Assembly: GCF_003383095.1 (NCBI RefSeq)
Contig: NZ_PSYW01000002.1
Location: 1,054,001-1,118,000, forward strand
Direction: 5' to 3'
DNA length: 64,000 nt
Source of the DNA: Haloferax sp. Atlit-12N
GTDB lineage: Archaea; Halobacteriota; Halobacteria; Halobacteriales; Haloferacaceae
Shown: one piece after another, positions 24,741 to 35,212 of the stretch
Layout of the letters: the number at the start of each line of letters is the position of its first letter
Numbering within the stretch: the first letter of the stretch is position 1
Program-made: the position numbers and the translations under genes
The notes under the pieces: model-generated
Database searches by the model: none
The model's input: the letters and a program-made list of their open reading frames with translations, nothing else
What the model was told of the DNA's origin: nothing

Positions 24741-26027
24741 ATGAGTGAACAATTCGAAGGTGGCACGCCTGCGTGGACGCGTGCGCACGCCGAACGCCTC
24801 CGCCGCGACGATTCGAACGTCGCGCCGGTCATCTACCCCCCGGACGAGCGACTGGACGAAGACCTGCACATCTGGGACACGTGGTTCCTCCGGAACCGCG
24901 ACGGTTCCGTCGCCGAAATCGACGGCTATCGCGTCATCTTCTCGTTGACGTCGCCGTCGGACCTCCTCCCCGGAAAGCGCCACGACGTGGCGACTATCCG
25001 GTACTTCTACTCCGTGGACGGCGAGGAGTGGACCACCGGCGGCGTCGTCTTCGACGGCGGCACGCTCGGCCAGCGGCAGTGGGCCGGGTCGGCGATGTAC
25101 GACCCTGACGGCGACGGCGGCGACGTCTATCTCTACTACACCGCCGCGGGCGAGGACGGCGCTGAGGAACTAACCTACACCCAACGTATCGCGCTGGCGA
25201 CGGGTGGTACCGTCCGCACTGACGACGCCGGGTTCAGCATCGAAGGGTCGTGGGACCACCGAATCATCCTCACGCCGGACGGCGACTGGTACGAGCGCGA
25301 GGACCAGTCGCGCGGGATGATATACACCTTCCGCGACCCGTGGTTCTTCGAGGACCCCGCGTCGGGCGAGACGTACCTCCTCTTCGAGGCGAACACGCCC
25401 GTCCCCGAGGGGGCCGGCGAGTGCGACGACCCCGTCTGGGAGGAGTTCAACGGCAGCGTCGGTATCGCCCACTCGCCGACCGGCGACCCGACCGACTTCG
25501 AACTCCGGCCGCCGCTTCTCGACGCCGTCTGCGTCAATCAGGAACTGGAGCGCCCGCATCTCGTCGTCCGCGACGGGACGTACTACCTGTTCGTTTCCAG
25601 CCACGTCCACACCTTCGCGCCCGAGTTGACGGGCTACGACGCGCTCTACGGCTTCGTCGCCGACGACCTCGCGGGCGACTACGAACCCCTGAACGGCCAC
25701 GGGATGGTGCTCACGAACCCGAAAGGCGCGCCCTTCCAGGCGTACTCGTGGCTCGTCTACGACCACGGTGACGACCTGCTCGTCTCGTCGTTCTTCAACT
25801 ACTTCGACTACGACCGGCCGAGCCTCGACGACGTGGGACTCCTCCCTCCCGAAGAGCAGATGCGCCGGTTCGGTGGCACGCTCGCGCCGACCGTCCGGGT
25901 CGCCCTCGACGGCGACGAGACCGACCTCGTCGACACGCTCGACCACGGACACCTGCCGCTACCGCGCGAGGAACTGCCGACTCCCTGGTGGGAGCGAAAC
26001 GGCGACACCACCCGCGGCGGCTACTGA
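24741..26027 (+). CDS. Glycoside hydrolase family 68 fructansucrase (levansucrase or inulosucrase)
   Basis: A 428-residue GH68 enzyme that splits sucrose and polymerises the fructose into levan or inulin. The full catalytic triad is readable: HIWDTWF (nucleophile Asp), FRDPWFFED (RDP transition-state stabiliser) and CVNQELERPHLV (acid/base Glu before RP). No Sec or Tat signal is present, as in other haloarchaeal GH68 proteins, so export may be non-classical or the enzyme may stay inside. Levan versus inulin specificity cannot be told. It converges on a GH32 gene. Confidence 0.88.
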   Translation: MSEQFEGGTPAWTRAHAERLRRDDSNVAPVIYPPDERLDEDLHIWDTWFLRNRDGSVAEIDGYRVIFSLTSPSDLLPGKRHDVATIRYFYSVDGEEWTTGGVVFDGGTLGQRQWAGSAMYDPDGDGGDVYLYYTAAGEDGAEELTYTQRIALATGGTVRTDDAGFSIEGSWDHRIILTPDGDWYEREDQSRGMIYTFRDPWFFEDPASGETYLLFEANTPVPEGAGECDDPVWEEFNGSVGIAHSPTGDPTDFELRPPLLDAVCVNQELERPHLVVRDGTYYLFVSSHVHTFAPELTGYDALYGFVADDLAGDYEPLNGHGMVLTNPKGAPFQAYSWLVYDHGDDLLVSSFFNYFDYDRPSLDDVGLLPPEEQMRRFGGTLAPTVRVALDGDETDLVDTLDHGHLPLPREELPTPWWERNGDTTRGGY

Positions 26028-26040
26028 ACGGACGCGGCTG

Positions 26041-28242
<2,202 letters not shown>

Positions 28243-28398
28243 TCACCGTGCATGAATCTGCGGATTCACTCGGTAGCGAGCAAATACACACAGCATCCAG
28301 AGAGCGACCGCGGGACGCGAGCGCCGCCTCCGCCGAGGATTCCCACGAGACGAAAACAAAACACACCCAATAAGTCGCCCCAATTCGTAGGGCCGGCC

Positions 28399-29472
28399 AT
28401 GCACTACCGCGAACTCGGCACCTCCGGAATCGAAGTCAGCGAGGTCGGCTTCGGTGCGTGGGTCGTCGGGACCGACTGGTGGGGCGACCGCTCGGACGAA
28501 GACTCCATCGAGATGCTCCACCACGCCATCGACCGGGGCATCGACTTCTTCGACACGGGTGACGTGTACGGCCACGGCCACTCCGAGGAGGTCGTCGGCG
28601 AGGCGCTTTCCGACTACCGCGACGAGGTGACCGTCGCCACCAAAATCGGCTACGACTTCTACAACAACCCGCAGGCCGGCCACGGCGAACTCCCCAAGGA
28701 GATAACCGGCGAGTGGGTCCGCGAGGCGACCGAAAAGAGCCTCGAACGCCTCGACATGGAGTACATCGACCTCCTGCAACTCCACAACGCGAACGTCGAC
28801 GAAGTCACGCCCGACGTGCTCGAAGCCCTCGACGAACTCAAAGAGGAGGGCCTCATCAAGGCCACCGGCTGGGCGCTCGGCCCCTCCATCGGCTGGCTGG
28901 CCGAAGGCGACATGGCCATCGAAGAGGAGTTCGACGCGCTCCAAATCGTCTGGAACGCCTTCGAGCAGGACGTGGGCAACCACTTCCTCGACACCATCCG
29001 CGAGACCGGCTCCTCGACGAGCCTCATCGCCCGCGTGCCGCACTCCTCGGGCCTCCTGAACGAGCAGGTCCGCCCCGAGACCGAACTCGGCTCCGGCGAC
29101 CACCGCGGCTTCCGCCCCGACGAGTGGTACGAGACGGGCTGGGAGAAGCTCGAAGCGCTCCGCTTCCTCGAACGCGACGGCGAGCGGACGATGGCGCAGG
29201 CGTCCATCGCCTACCTCCTCGGCTACGACGAGACAGCGGCCGTCACGCCGACGTTCCGCACGAAAGACGACATCGACGAGTGGGCGAAGGCCTCCGGCGT
29301 ACCGAAACTCACTGACGAGGAGATGACCCGCGTCGAGGAACTGTACGCGGACAACTTCGGTATCGACCGCTTCGACGGCATGGACGCGCTCCGCTCGTCG
29401 GTCGACGGCGACGACATCCGCGCGGCCGGCCTCGACAAGCGCGTCGCGAAGGGCGCGCGCAACGAAGCCTGA
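28399..29472 (+). CDS. Aldo/keto reductase
   Basis: A 357-residue NADPH-dependent oxidoreductase with the TIM-barrel signatures ELGTSGIEVSEVGFGAW, FFDTGDVYGHGHSEE (catalytic Asp and Tyr), VATKIGYDF (Lys) and the Tyr-partner region QLHNAN where His is catalytic. Late sequence AYLLGYDETAAVTPTFR binds cofactor. The substrate is unknown; the family acts on sugars, keto-acids and aldehydes. The ATG at 28399 was preferred over an upstream open frame. A small membrane gene overlaps the stop. Confidence 0.88.
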   Translation: MHYRELGTSGIEVSEVGFGAWVVGTDWWGDRSDEDSIEMLHHAIDRGIDFFDTGDVYGHGHSEEVVGEALSDYRDEVTVATKIGYDFYNNPQAGHGELPKEITGEWVREATEKSLERLDMEYIDLLQLHNANVDEVTPDVLEALDELKEEGLIKATGWALGPSIGWLAEGDMAIEEEFDALQIVWNAFEQDVGNHFLDTIRETGSSTSLIARVPHSSGLLNEQVRPETELGSGDHRGFRPDEWYETGWEKLEALRFLERDGERTMAQASIAYLLGYDETAAVTPTFRTKDDIDEWAKASGVPKLTDEEMTRVEELYADNFGIDRFDGMDALRSSVDGDDIRAAGLDKRVAKGARNEA

Positions 29473-29642
29473 TGGGTCGCCTGAAGACCCTCCTCGGCGT
29501 CACCGCGGTCGCCCACGTCGTGCTCGCGTGGCTTGTCAGCCTCGACGCCAAGAAACGCGGCGACGACGCCGGCCGCTGGATAGCGCTGACGCTCCTCACC
29601 GGCGTGGTGGGTGCCGCGAAATACGTCCGAAACGGGCGCTAA
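29472..29642 (+). CDS. Small two-helix membrane protein
   Basis: A 56-residue protein starting MGRLKTLLGVTAV and ending KYVRNGR. Its ATG overlaps the TGA of the aldo/keto reductase gene by one base (TGATG). Two hydrophobic segments surround a polar SLDAKKRGDDAGRW loop. Codon use fits the genome, so it is probably a real coupled gene of unknown role. Confidence 0.55.
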   Translation: MGRLKTLLGVTAVAHVVLAWLVSLDAKKRGDDAGRWIALTLLTGVVGAAKYVRNGR

Positions 29643-29817
29643 CGGCGCGCCCGCAGTCGGTCGCATCTGTTTTTCTGTTCTGTCTGTTCGGTCGCTGACG
29701 CTCACGAGCGCTCCCCGTCGATATATATCGCACTTAGCAGCCTACTACACCGCCGCTGCCGAACGCGACCAGTAGGTCGCCTCGGCGCGTTCGCGCCGGG
29801 GTGACGCGAACACTCAC

Positions 29818-30282
29818 ATGTCGAATTCAGCATCTCCTTCCCCCGAGACGCGGTCGGAGCGCGCGTACAGAACCTACCCGCTGGGCGTCCGCATCGTCGA
29901 ATACGACGACCCAGATGAAGAGGGCCGGCGGTACGGCTTCCGCGCGCCCGACCACGCGGGCCGCGAGTTCGACGACGCCGACACCGCCACACTCTACGCG
30001 GACGTGTACTTCGACGTGAACGGGTTCGTCGAGGCCGGCACGGGCGACCGCGGCGTGCCGCCGGAAATCATCCAAGCGGGCCGCGACACCCTCGCGGCGT
30101 ACTTCCTGTCACAACCCTACGCCGACGCCGACTGGGTGGCGTCGTTCTACGGGAAAAAGCGGGCGCGAATCGAGCGCTACGCCGCGGCCGTCCGACGGCG
30201 CGCCGAGGAGATTCGAGAGGGGGTCGAGGCGCTCGAACGCGAGGGAAACTCCGTCGGGGACGGCGTGTCGGTCGTGGAGTAA
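29818..30282 (+). CDS. Haloarchaeal uncharacterised protein
   Basis: A 154-residue soluble acidic protein. The N-terminal half has several beta strands (GVRIVEYDD, YGFRAPDHAGREF), and the C-terminal half is a long helix ending in a basic-acidic heptad-like stretch (RIERYAAAVRRRAEEI). I do not recognise a catalytic motif. Haloarchaeal relatives are known to me only as a DUF family. It has a separate promoter region with AT-rich tatatatcg near 29720. Confidence 0.45.
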   Translation: MSNSASPSPETRSERAYRTYPLGVRIVEYDDPDEEGRRYGFRAPDHAGREFDDADTATLYADVYFDVNGFVEAGTGDRGVPPEIIQAGRDTLAAYFLSQPYADADWVASFYGKKRARIERYAAAVRRRAEEIREGVEALEREGNSVGDGVSVVE

Positions 30283-30343
30283 GCTCGGGCGGATATATAA
30301 TCAACAGACTGCTCTCCCACGGACAGTATTGCAACCTTGTTGT

Positions 30344-30352
30344 CATATAAAC
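30344..30352 (+). promoter_or_regulatory. TATA box of the PhoX-like gene
   Basis: catataaac is about 34-42 nt before the ATG at 30386, so transcription should start near 30375 and give a very short leader. The upstream AT-rich stretch could hold a phosphate-response site, but I could not identify one. Confidence 0.5.
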
Positions 30353-30385
30353 TTACACGCGTGCCGGTTTCGCTTCTTCGCTCGC

Positions 30386-32539
30386 ATGGTCGAGTTTACT
30401 CGGCGAAATCTCATGGCATCGTCCGTCGCCGCCGCGCTGGGAGCGAGCGTGGCAGGCGTCGGTCAGGCGGCCGACCCCGACGACCCGAACACGCCGCGGG
30501 CACCGCTCGTGCGGGGGGAACTCAAGCGCTTTTCGACGACGGCGTTCGGGGCCGAAGTGACGGGGCCGTTCGTCTTCGACGACGGGTCGCTGCTCTACAG
30601 CCTCCAGCACCCCGACCGCGAGAACCCCGCACCCTACGACAAGGCGGCTATCGGCTACTTCTCCGGCTTCCAGTTCTCGTTCGACGGCGAGAACGACTTC
30701 GACGAACTGTCGACGCCCGAGACGAACGAAGAGCGTCGCGCGGTCCGGTCCGCCGCCGGCGACTACGAGATTCTGGCCCGCGAGCGCGACGCCATCGACG
30801 GCGGGTCGGAACTCCTCGGCGTGCCGCAGACGCCCGGCGGGACGAACATCACGAGCGACCAGTTCAGCGGGTCGAAGTACGCCGACGCGGGCTACACCCC
30901 CGACTGCAACCAGTTCGTCGCCACGAACGACGCGGGGACCGAGGGCTACCTGTTCACCAACTGGGAGGCGAGTCCGGGCAACGTCTCGCGGATTCCGCTC
31001 AGTCAGGGCGACGACGGCTCGTGGGAGGCCGACCTCGAAAACGCGCTGAACCTCGCGAACACCGACGCCCTCCGCGACCTCGGCGGGACGCGAATCAACT
31101 GCTACGGCGACCTCAGCCCGTGGAACACGATGCTGTCGGCGGAGGAGAACTACGCCCACCCGCGTGTCTCGCTGACCGCGACCGTGAGCGACATCGTCGA
31201 GAAGGGAACCGGCGAGGGACTCCGCGGCGCACACGAGTTCTGGAACCGGCCGAACCCGACCGAGATTCAGGCGGCCGTCGACGACTACTACGACGACTCG
31301 TGGTTCGTCCAGAGCTACTGGGCGGTCGCCGGCGTCGAGCTCCTCGCGTACTACCTCGGCGCGGAACCGGTCGACCAGTCCGGCGACGACAACGACCTGA
31401 CGCCCATCGGCGACGTGTACCCGAACCCGTACCGCTACGGCTACATCGTCGACTTCCGCGAGCCGGCCGCCGAGACACCCGAACCGGTCAAATACTACGT
31501 CATGGGCCGGGCCGCGTGGGAGTGTCCGGACGTGCAGTCCGACGAGCGGACGGTCTACCTCGCCTCCGACGGCGACAGCAAGGGAATCTACAAGTTCGTC
31601 GCCGACGAGCCGATTCCGAGCTACGACGACCCGATGGACCTCGCCGGGACGCTCTACGCCCCGCTCGTGACGAACGACGACGAGGCCGCCGCCGCGCCCC
31701 CTGCCGACGTGGACCTCGAATTCGAGTGGCTGAAGCTCGGTCACGCCACCAACGCCGAGGTCGCTGAGTGGATTGCGGAGTACGACGACGTCACGCAGGC
31801 CGACTACCTCAGAACCCACACCGACTGGTCCGAAGGCGACGAAGTGACCGCCGACCTCCTCGAAGCGGCCGACAGGGAGGTCGTCGAGAACGGCAACCGC
31901 GACTACGTCACCGACGAGGAAATCGTGGAGTGGGGCAAGCAGTACGAGTGGTACGGCCCGGACGAGGTCAGCGACGACCTCCGGCACGTCCCGTTCCTCG
32001 AAACCCGCGCGGCCGCGAAGGAAATCGGCGCGACCATCGAGTTCAACAAGGCGGAGGGTATCGACAGCGTCGACGGCGCGGAACCCGGCGACGACGTCTA
32101 CTTCGGCATCTCCGAACTCAACGACGACATGTCGAACGACACGGGCGAACTCCAGCTCCAGCGCGTCGACGGCGGCGTCGTCTACCGCGCGGAACTGGAG
32201 TCCGACTACAACGTCTCGACGCTCGAACCCGTCATCGTCGGCCCCGACGCGAGCGACCCCGCCGCCGTCGCCGACGACGCGCTCATCAACGTCGACAACC
32301 TCGCCGTGATGGACGACGGTCGCGTGCTCTGTTGCGAGGACGCCGACCAGTTCGGTCGCTCGTACAAGAACGACTGCCTGTACGTCTACACGCCCGAGGA
32401 CGACGACCGCGGTCACGGCAACGACCCCGACGGCGACGACGCCGATAACCCGGGACGAAGCGACGACGCTCCGGGACGCGAAAACGGCGGAAGCGGTGAC
32501 GGCGACAGTCCGGGACGCGGCAACGGCAACGGAAACTAA
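30386..32539 (+). CDS. PhoX-family (DUF839) secreted protein
   Basis: A 717-residue protein with a Tat signal (TRRNLMASSVAAALGAS) and an Ala-x-Ala cleavage site, so it is exported folded. The body matches PhoX/DUF839 proteins, calcium- and iron-dependent alkaline phosphatases: GDLSPWNTMLSAEENY, YGYIVDFREP, GRAAWECPDV and DNLAVMDDGRVLCCEDAD. The 44-residue tail is low complexity with repeated PGR units and Asp/Gly/Asn. Phosphatase activity is by family. ATG 30386 was chosen because the twin-arginine follows at once. Confidence 0.75.
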   Translation: MVEFTRRNLMASSVAAALGASVAGVGQAADPDDPNTPRAPLVRGELKRFSTTAFGAEVTGPFVFDDGSLLYSLQHPDRENPAPYDKAAIGYFSGFQFSFDGENDFDELSTPETNEERRAVRSAAGDYEILARERDAIDGGSELLGVPQTPGGTNITSDQFSGSKYADAGYTPDCNQFVATNDAGTEGYLFTNWEASPGNVSRIPLSQGDDGSWEADLENALNLANTDALRDLGGTRINCYGDLSPWNTMLSAEENYAHPRVSLTATVSDIVEKGTGEGLRGAHEFWNRPNPTEIQAAVDDYYDDSWFVQSYWAVAGVELLAYYLGAEPVDQSGDDNDLTPIGDVYPNPYRYGYIVDFREPAAETPEPVKYYVMGRAAWECPDVQSDERTVYLASDGDSKGIYKFVADEPIPSYDDPMDLAGTLYAPLVTNDDEAAAAPPADVDLEFEWLKLGHATNAEVAEWIAEYDDVTQADYLRTHTDWSEGDEVTADLLEAADREVVENGNRDYVTDEEIVEWGKQYEWYGPDEVSDDLRHVPFLETRAAAKEIGATIEFNKAEGIDSVDGAEPGDDVYFGISELNDDMSNDTGELQLQRVDGGVVYRAELESDYNVSTLEPVIVGPDASDPAAVADDALINVDNLAVMDDGRVLCCEDADQFGRSYKNDCLYVYTPEDDDRGHGNDPDGDDADNPGRSDDAPGRENGGSGDGDSPGRGNGNGN

Positions 32540-32590
32540 CTACCCCCGCTCGGACGCAGTTTTTTGTATTTCGAGAGACACGTTCGACCG

Positions 32591-33049
32591 ATGGTCCTCG
32601 AACGGTTCGGTTCGGCACTCTCTCAAGAAGCTCGCGTCGTCGCCCGGAACCCGCCACTTCTGGGCGTGGTCACCGGCGTGTGGATGATGCTCATCGCGCT
32701 GATGGCGGGGCTCGAAGCGCATCTGGCGGTCGTCTGGTTCCTCGCCGTCGCCCCGTCGACGACGGTGGTGGCCTACGGCGGGCGGCGCGTCCTGCGTCGC
32801 TTCCGCGGCGAGTCAGACGGCGAAGACGAGTGGGCGCGGAGGACGGACCGAGAGGTCTACGACCCCGTCGACGACGAATCGGCCATCGAGCGCCTGCGGG
32901 AGCGTTACGCCGCCGGTGACCTCTCGGACGAGGAGTTCGAGCGCCGCCTCGACAAGCTGGTCGAGACCGAGCGCTACGTCTCCGGGTCGCAGTCGCGGTC
33001 GCAATCGCCCTCCGGAGACGGGAGAGAGCGGGCCTTCGAGCGGAACTGA
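32591..33049 (+). CDS. Membrane protein with a C-terminal SHOCT-like domain
   Basis: A 152-residue protein with two hydrophobic helices (about 20-62) and a cytoplasmic part ending in a short SHOCT-type motif, AIERLRERYAAGDLSDEEFERRLDKL. SHOCT domains are small helical oligomerisation units. The tail is Ser/Gln/Arg-rich. Function unknown. The ATG at 32591 replaces an upstream in-frame codon at 32564. Confidence 0.65.
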   Translation: MVLERFGSALSQEARVVARNPPLLGVVTGVWMMLIALMAGLEAHLAVVWFLAVAPSTTVVAYGGRRVLRRFRGESDGEDEWARRTDREVYDPVDDESAIERLRERYAAGDLSDEEFERRLDKLVETERYVSGSQSRSQSPSGDGRERAFERN

Positions 33050-33122
33050 CGGAGCGCGTGTCGGACGAACCCCGGTGCCGGGACCAAAAGAGACACAACA
33101 CTCGACCGAGTCCGGGACGACC

Positions 33123-33371
33123 ATGCGTAGTTCACTCGTCGACCTGCTTCCGGACCTCCTCGAACTTCTCGTCTTCAGTCTCGGGAGCGCGGGGCTCTCG
33201 GTCGCCGGCGCGTACATCGAGCACTTCGCGCTCGTCACCTTCGAACAGGGCAACGTCGAAATCGCCGCGTGGGCGGTCGTGATGGGCGCGGTGGCGCTGT
33301 ACTTCGCGTACAACGTCGGCACCGACAAGGTCCGCCCGAAGCTCCGGGACGTTCGCGCCGCGCTCACGTAG
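33123..33371 (+). CDS. Small membrane protein
   Basis: An 82-residue protein with an amphipathic N-terminus (LVDLLPDLLELLVF) and two hydrophobic segments, the second being WAVVMGAVALYFAYNVG. The C-terminus is basic. It is preceded by an SHOCT-type membrane protein on the same strand. Function unknown. Confidence 0.5.
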   Translation: MRSSLVDLLPDLLELLVFSLGSAGLSVAGAYIEHFALVTFEQGNVEIAAWAVVMGAVALYFAYNVGTDKVRPKLRDVRAALT

Positions 33372-33416
33372 AAAAAGCTGCAGTCTGATTTTGGGCGTTC
33401 GACCGCGTTGCGCGAG

Positions 33417-33448
33417 GAACACGTGTCGCGGCCGGTCCGCGAGCACGT
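33417..33448. repeat. Duplicated 3' end of pitA, outer copy
   Basis: These 32 bases are identical to 33565-33596 inside pitA. Read on the minus strand they encode VLADRPRHVF and continue LAQRG, so the last codons of pitA are copied 148 nt beyond the gene. Confidence 0.85.
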
Positions 33449-33496
33449 ACACGCCACCTTTTCCTGCGCTCGCTCCGCTCGCTGGCAAAATCTGGA

Positions 33497-33526
33497 CAAA
33501 AAGATTCGTCACCCCCACATGGGGGT
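33497..33526 (-). terminator. Likely terminator of pitA
   Basis: On the minus strand a perfect 6-bp stem (ACCCCC/GGGGGT, loop ATGT) is followed after 8 nt by CTTTTTG, 30-60 nt past the stop codon. Confidence 0.5.
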
Positions 33527-33555
33527 TCCTCACCCCGCTCCCGATGGTCGCGGAG

Positions 33556-35106
33556 CTACGCTAAGAACACGTGTCGCGGCCGGTCCGCGAGCACGTCGCG
33601 GCCCCACTGGACCGTGTCGCGGAACGCGTCGGAGCGGAAGAACTCCATGGCGTCGTCCTGCGAACGCCACTGGCTGGCGATGAACATATCGTCTTCGTCC
33701 TCAACGTTGACCATCAGGTCCGTGTCGAAGTGGCCGTCCATCTCTTCGAGGAGGCCGCCGACGGTGCCGAACTTCTCGACGAAGTCGCCGCGGTGTTCGG
33801 ACTTGACGGTGTAGAACATCCCCATCGTGCCGAAGCCGGACTCCTCGCCGGCGCGCTCGACGATGCCGGGGAGTTCCGAGAGGAACCCCGCGGCGGTCTC
33901 GGCGGCCGACGCCGTCTCCCAGATGGAGACGACGGCGACCCGGCCGCGCTCGTTGGCCTCGTAGACCGCCGTCTTGACGTGCGTCGGGTAGTGGTCGAAG
34001 TTGCCGCGGAGACCCTCGACTTCCTCGAACAGTTCGTCGGCGTCGGCCTCGGAGTAGAGGACCGTTGCGTACACGTCCTCGCCGTGGGGCTTGCCGGCGT
34101 AGATGTTCAGGTCTTCGAGCTGACCGCGGATGTCCTCGTCGTCGGCTTCGTCGCCGCCGTCGTCACCGTGGTGGTGGCCGCCATCGTCGCTTTCGCCGTG
34201 GTGGTGACCGTCGCCACCCTCATCGTGGTGATGGCCGCCCTCACCGTGATGGTGGCCGTCGCCGCCGTGGTGTCCGCCCTCGCCGTGATGGTGGCCGCCG
34301 TGGTGAGACTCGTCTCCGAACTCGCTCGTCGGGACGCCGTCGCCCGCGAGGAACGCGCCGAGGTCCGACGGCGGGAAGCGCCGGCCGACGTAGAACTGGC
34401 CGAACTCGCCGTACTTCGAGGAGACCTCGTCGAAGCGCATCTCATAGACGATGTCCTTGATGTCGGTCGGGTCGTCGCCGAACAGCGTGACGCCCCACTC
34501 GTGGTCGTCGAAGCCGACAGAGGAGGCGATGACCTGCTTGATTTTCCCGGCGTACTTCCGGCCGGTGTCGCCGTGGGTGGACATCAGGTCGCGGCGCTCG
34601 TCGAACGAGAGGTCGTACCAGTTGTGCTCCTCGCCGCGGCGTTTCGACATCGGGTAGAAGGACATGTAGGTGTCCTCCGGAATGTCGGGCTTGAGTTTGC
34701 CCTCGATGTAGCGGAGCAGCCCGGTGTCGATGTCCTCCTCGTTACCCTCGAAGTAGTCGTCCGAGACGTAGCCGGACACCTCGGTGACGGAGACGTAGGA
34801 GGTCGGCTGCTCGGTGAAGGCCGCGAGCGCGGTCTGCTCGAACTGCCGTTCGGCGCGGGAGACGTCGTCGAGCGTCGGCCGGAAGTGGACGACCACGAAG
34901 TCCGCCTTGTGGCCGAGCACGGAGAAGACAGCGGACGCGCCCGCCTCGGCGTCCTCGACCGCCTCGTGGGCGTCGAGGTACGCGACGCCCTCCTCGATTG
35001 CGCGGCGGCGCTCGTGTTCGGGCGCGTCACGCCACGCGTCCCAGTCGACGGTTCGGAAGTCGTGCAGCGCGAACCAGCCCTCGTCGGTCTGTGGGGCCTC
35101 TACCAT
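33556..35106 (-). CDS. pitA: PitA-type haem-binding protein (chlorite dismutase-like plus ABM domain)
   Basis: A 516-residue fusion. Residues about 1-270 are a chlorite dismutase-like alpha/beta-barrel half (VDWDAWRDAP, FVVVHFRPT, YMSFYPMSKRR). A His-rich linker (about 280-335) has over 20 His as HHHGEGGHH-type repeats and should bind metal. Residues about 345-516 form an antibiotic-biosynthesis-monooxygenase-like domain (MFIASQWRSQDDAMEFFRS). Haloferax PitA is known for binding nickel columns through this linker. The physiological role is not settled. Two ABM-like repeats flank residues 370-500. Confidence 0.9.
   Translation of the reverse strand: MVEAPQTDEGWFALHDFRTVDWDAWRDAPEHERRRAIEEGVAYLDAHEAVEDAEAGASAVFSVLGHKADFVVVHFRPTLDDVSRAERQFEQTALAAFTEQPTSYVSVTEVSGYVSDDYFEGNEEDIDTGLLRYIEGKLKPDIPEDTYMSFYPMSKRRGEEHNWYDLSFDERRDLMSTHGDTGRKYAGKIKQVIASSVGFDDHEWGVTLFGDDPTDIKDIVYEMRFDEVSSKYGEFGQFYVGRRFPPSDLGAFLAGDGVPTSEFGDESHHGGHHHGEGGHHGGDGHHHGEGGHHHDEGGDGHHHGESDDGGHHHGDDGGDEADDEDIRGQLEDLNIYAGKPHGEDVYATVLYSEADADELFEEVEGLRGNFDHYPTHVKTAVYEANERGRVAVVSIWETASAAETAAGFLSELPGIVERAGEESGFGTMGMFYTVKSEHRGDFVEKFGTVGGLLEEMDGHFDTDLMVNVEDEDDMFIASQWRSQDDAMEFFRSDAFRDTVQWGRDVLADRPRHVFLA
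33565..33596. repeat. Duplicated 3' end of pitA, copy within the gene
   Basis: The last 12 or so codons of pitA, identical to 33417-33448 just downstream. Confidence 0.85.
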
Positions 35107-35212
35107 ACGGGGGCCTAGGGAGTCATCCGGTATTGAAGTTGCGAGTCGTTTTCGCGGTTCGAGAACCGTCGAAGAGAAGCGAGTCGGTCCCCGGCGGGGG
35201 GCGACCCAGTGC

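Noticed and set aside
34151-34320. The alternating gtggtg/ccgccg pattern in pitA as a CRISPR or satellite repeat
   Set aside because: It is in-frame coding for the His-rich linker with irregular units and no spacers.
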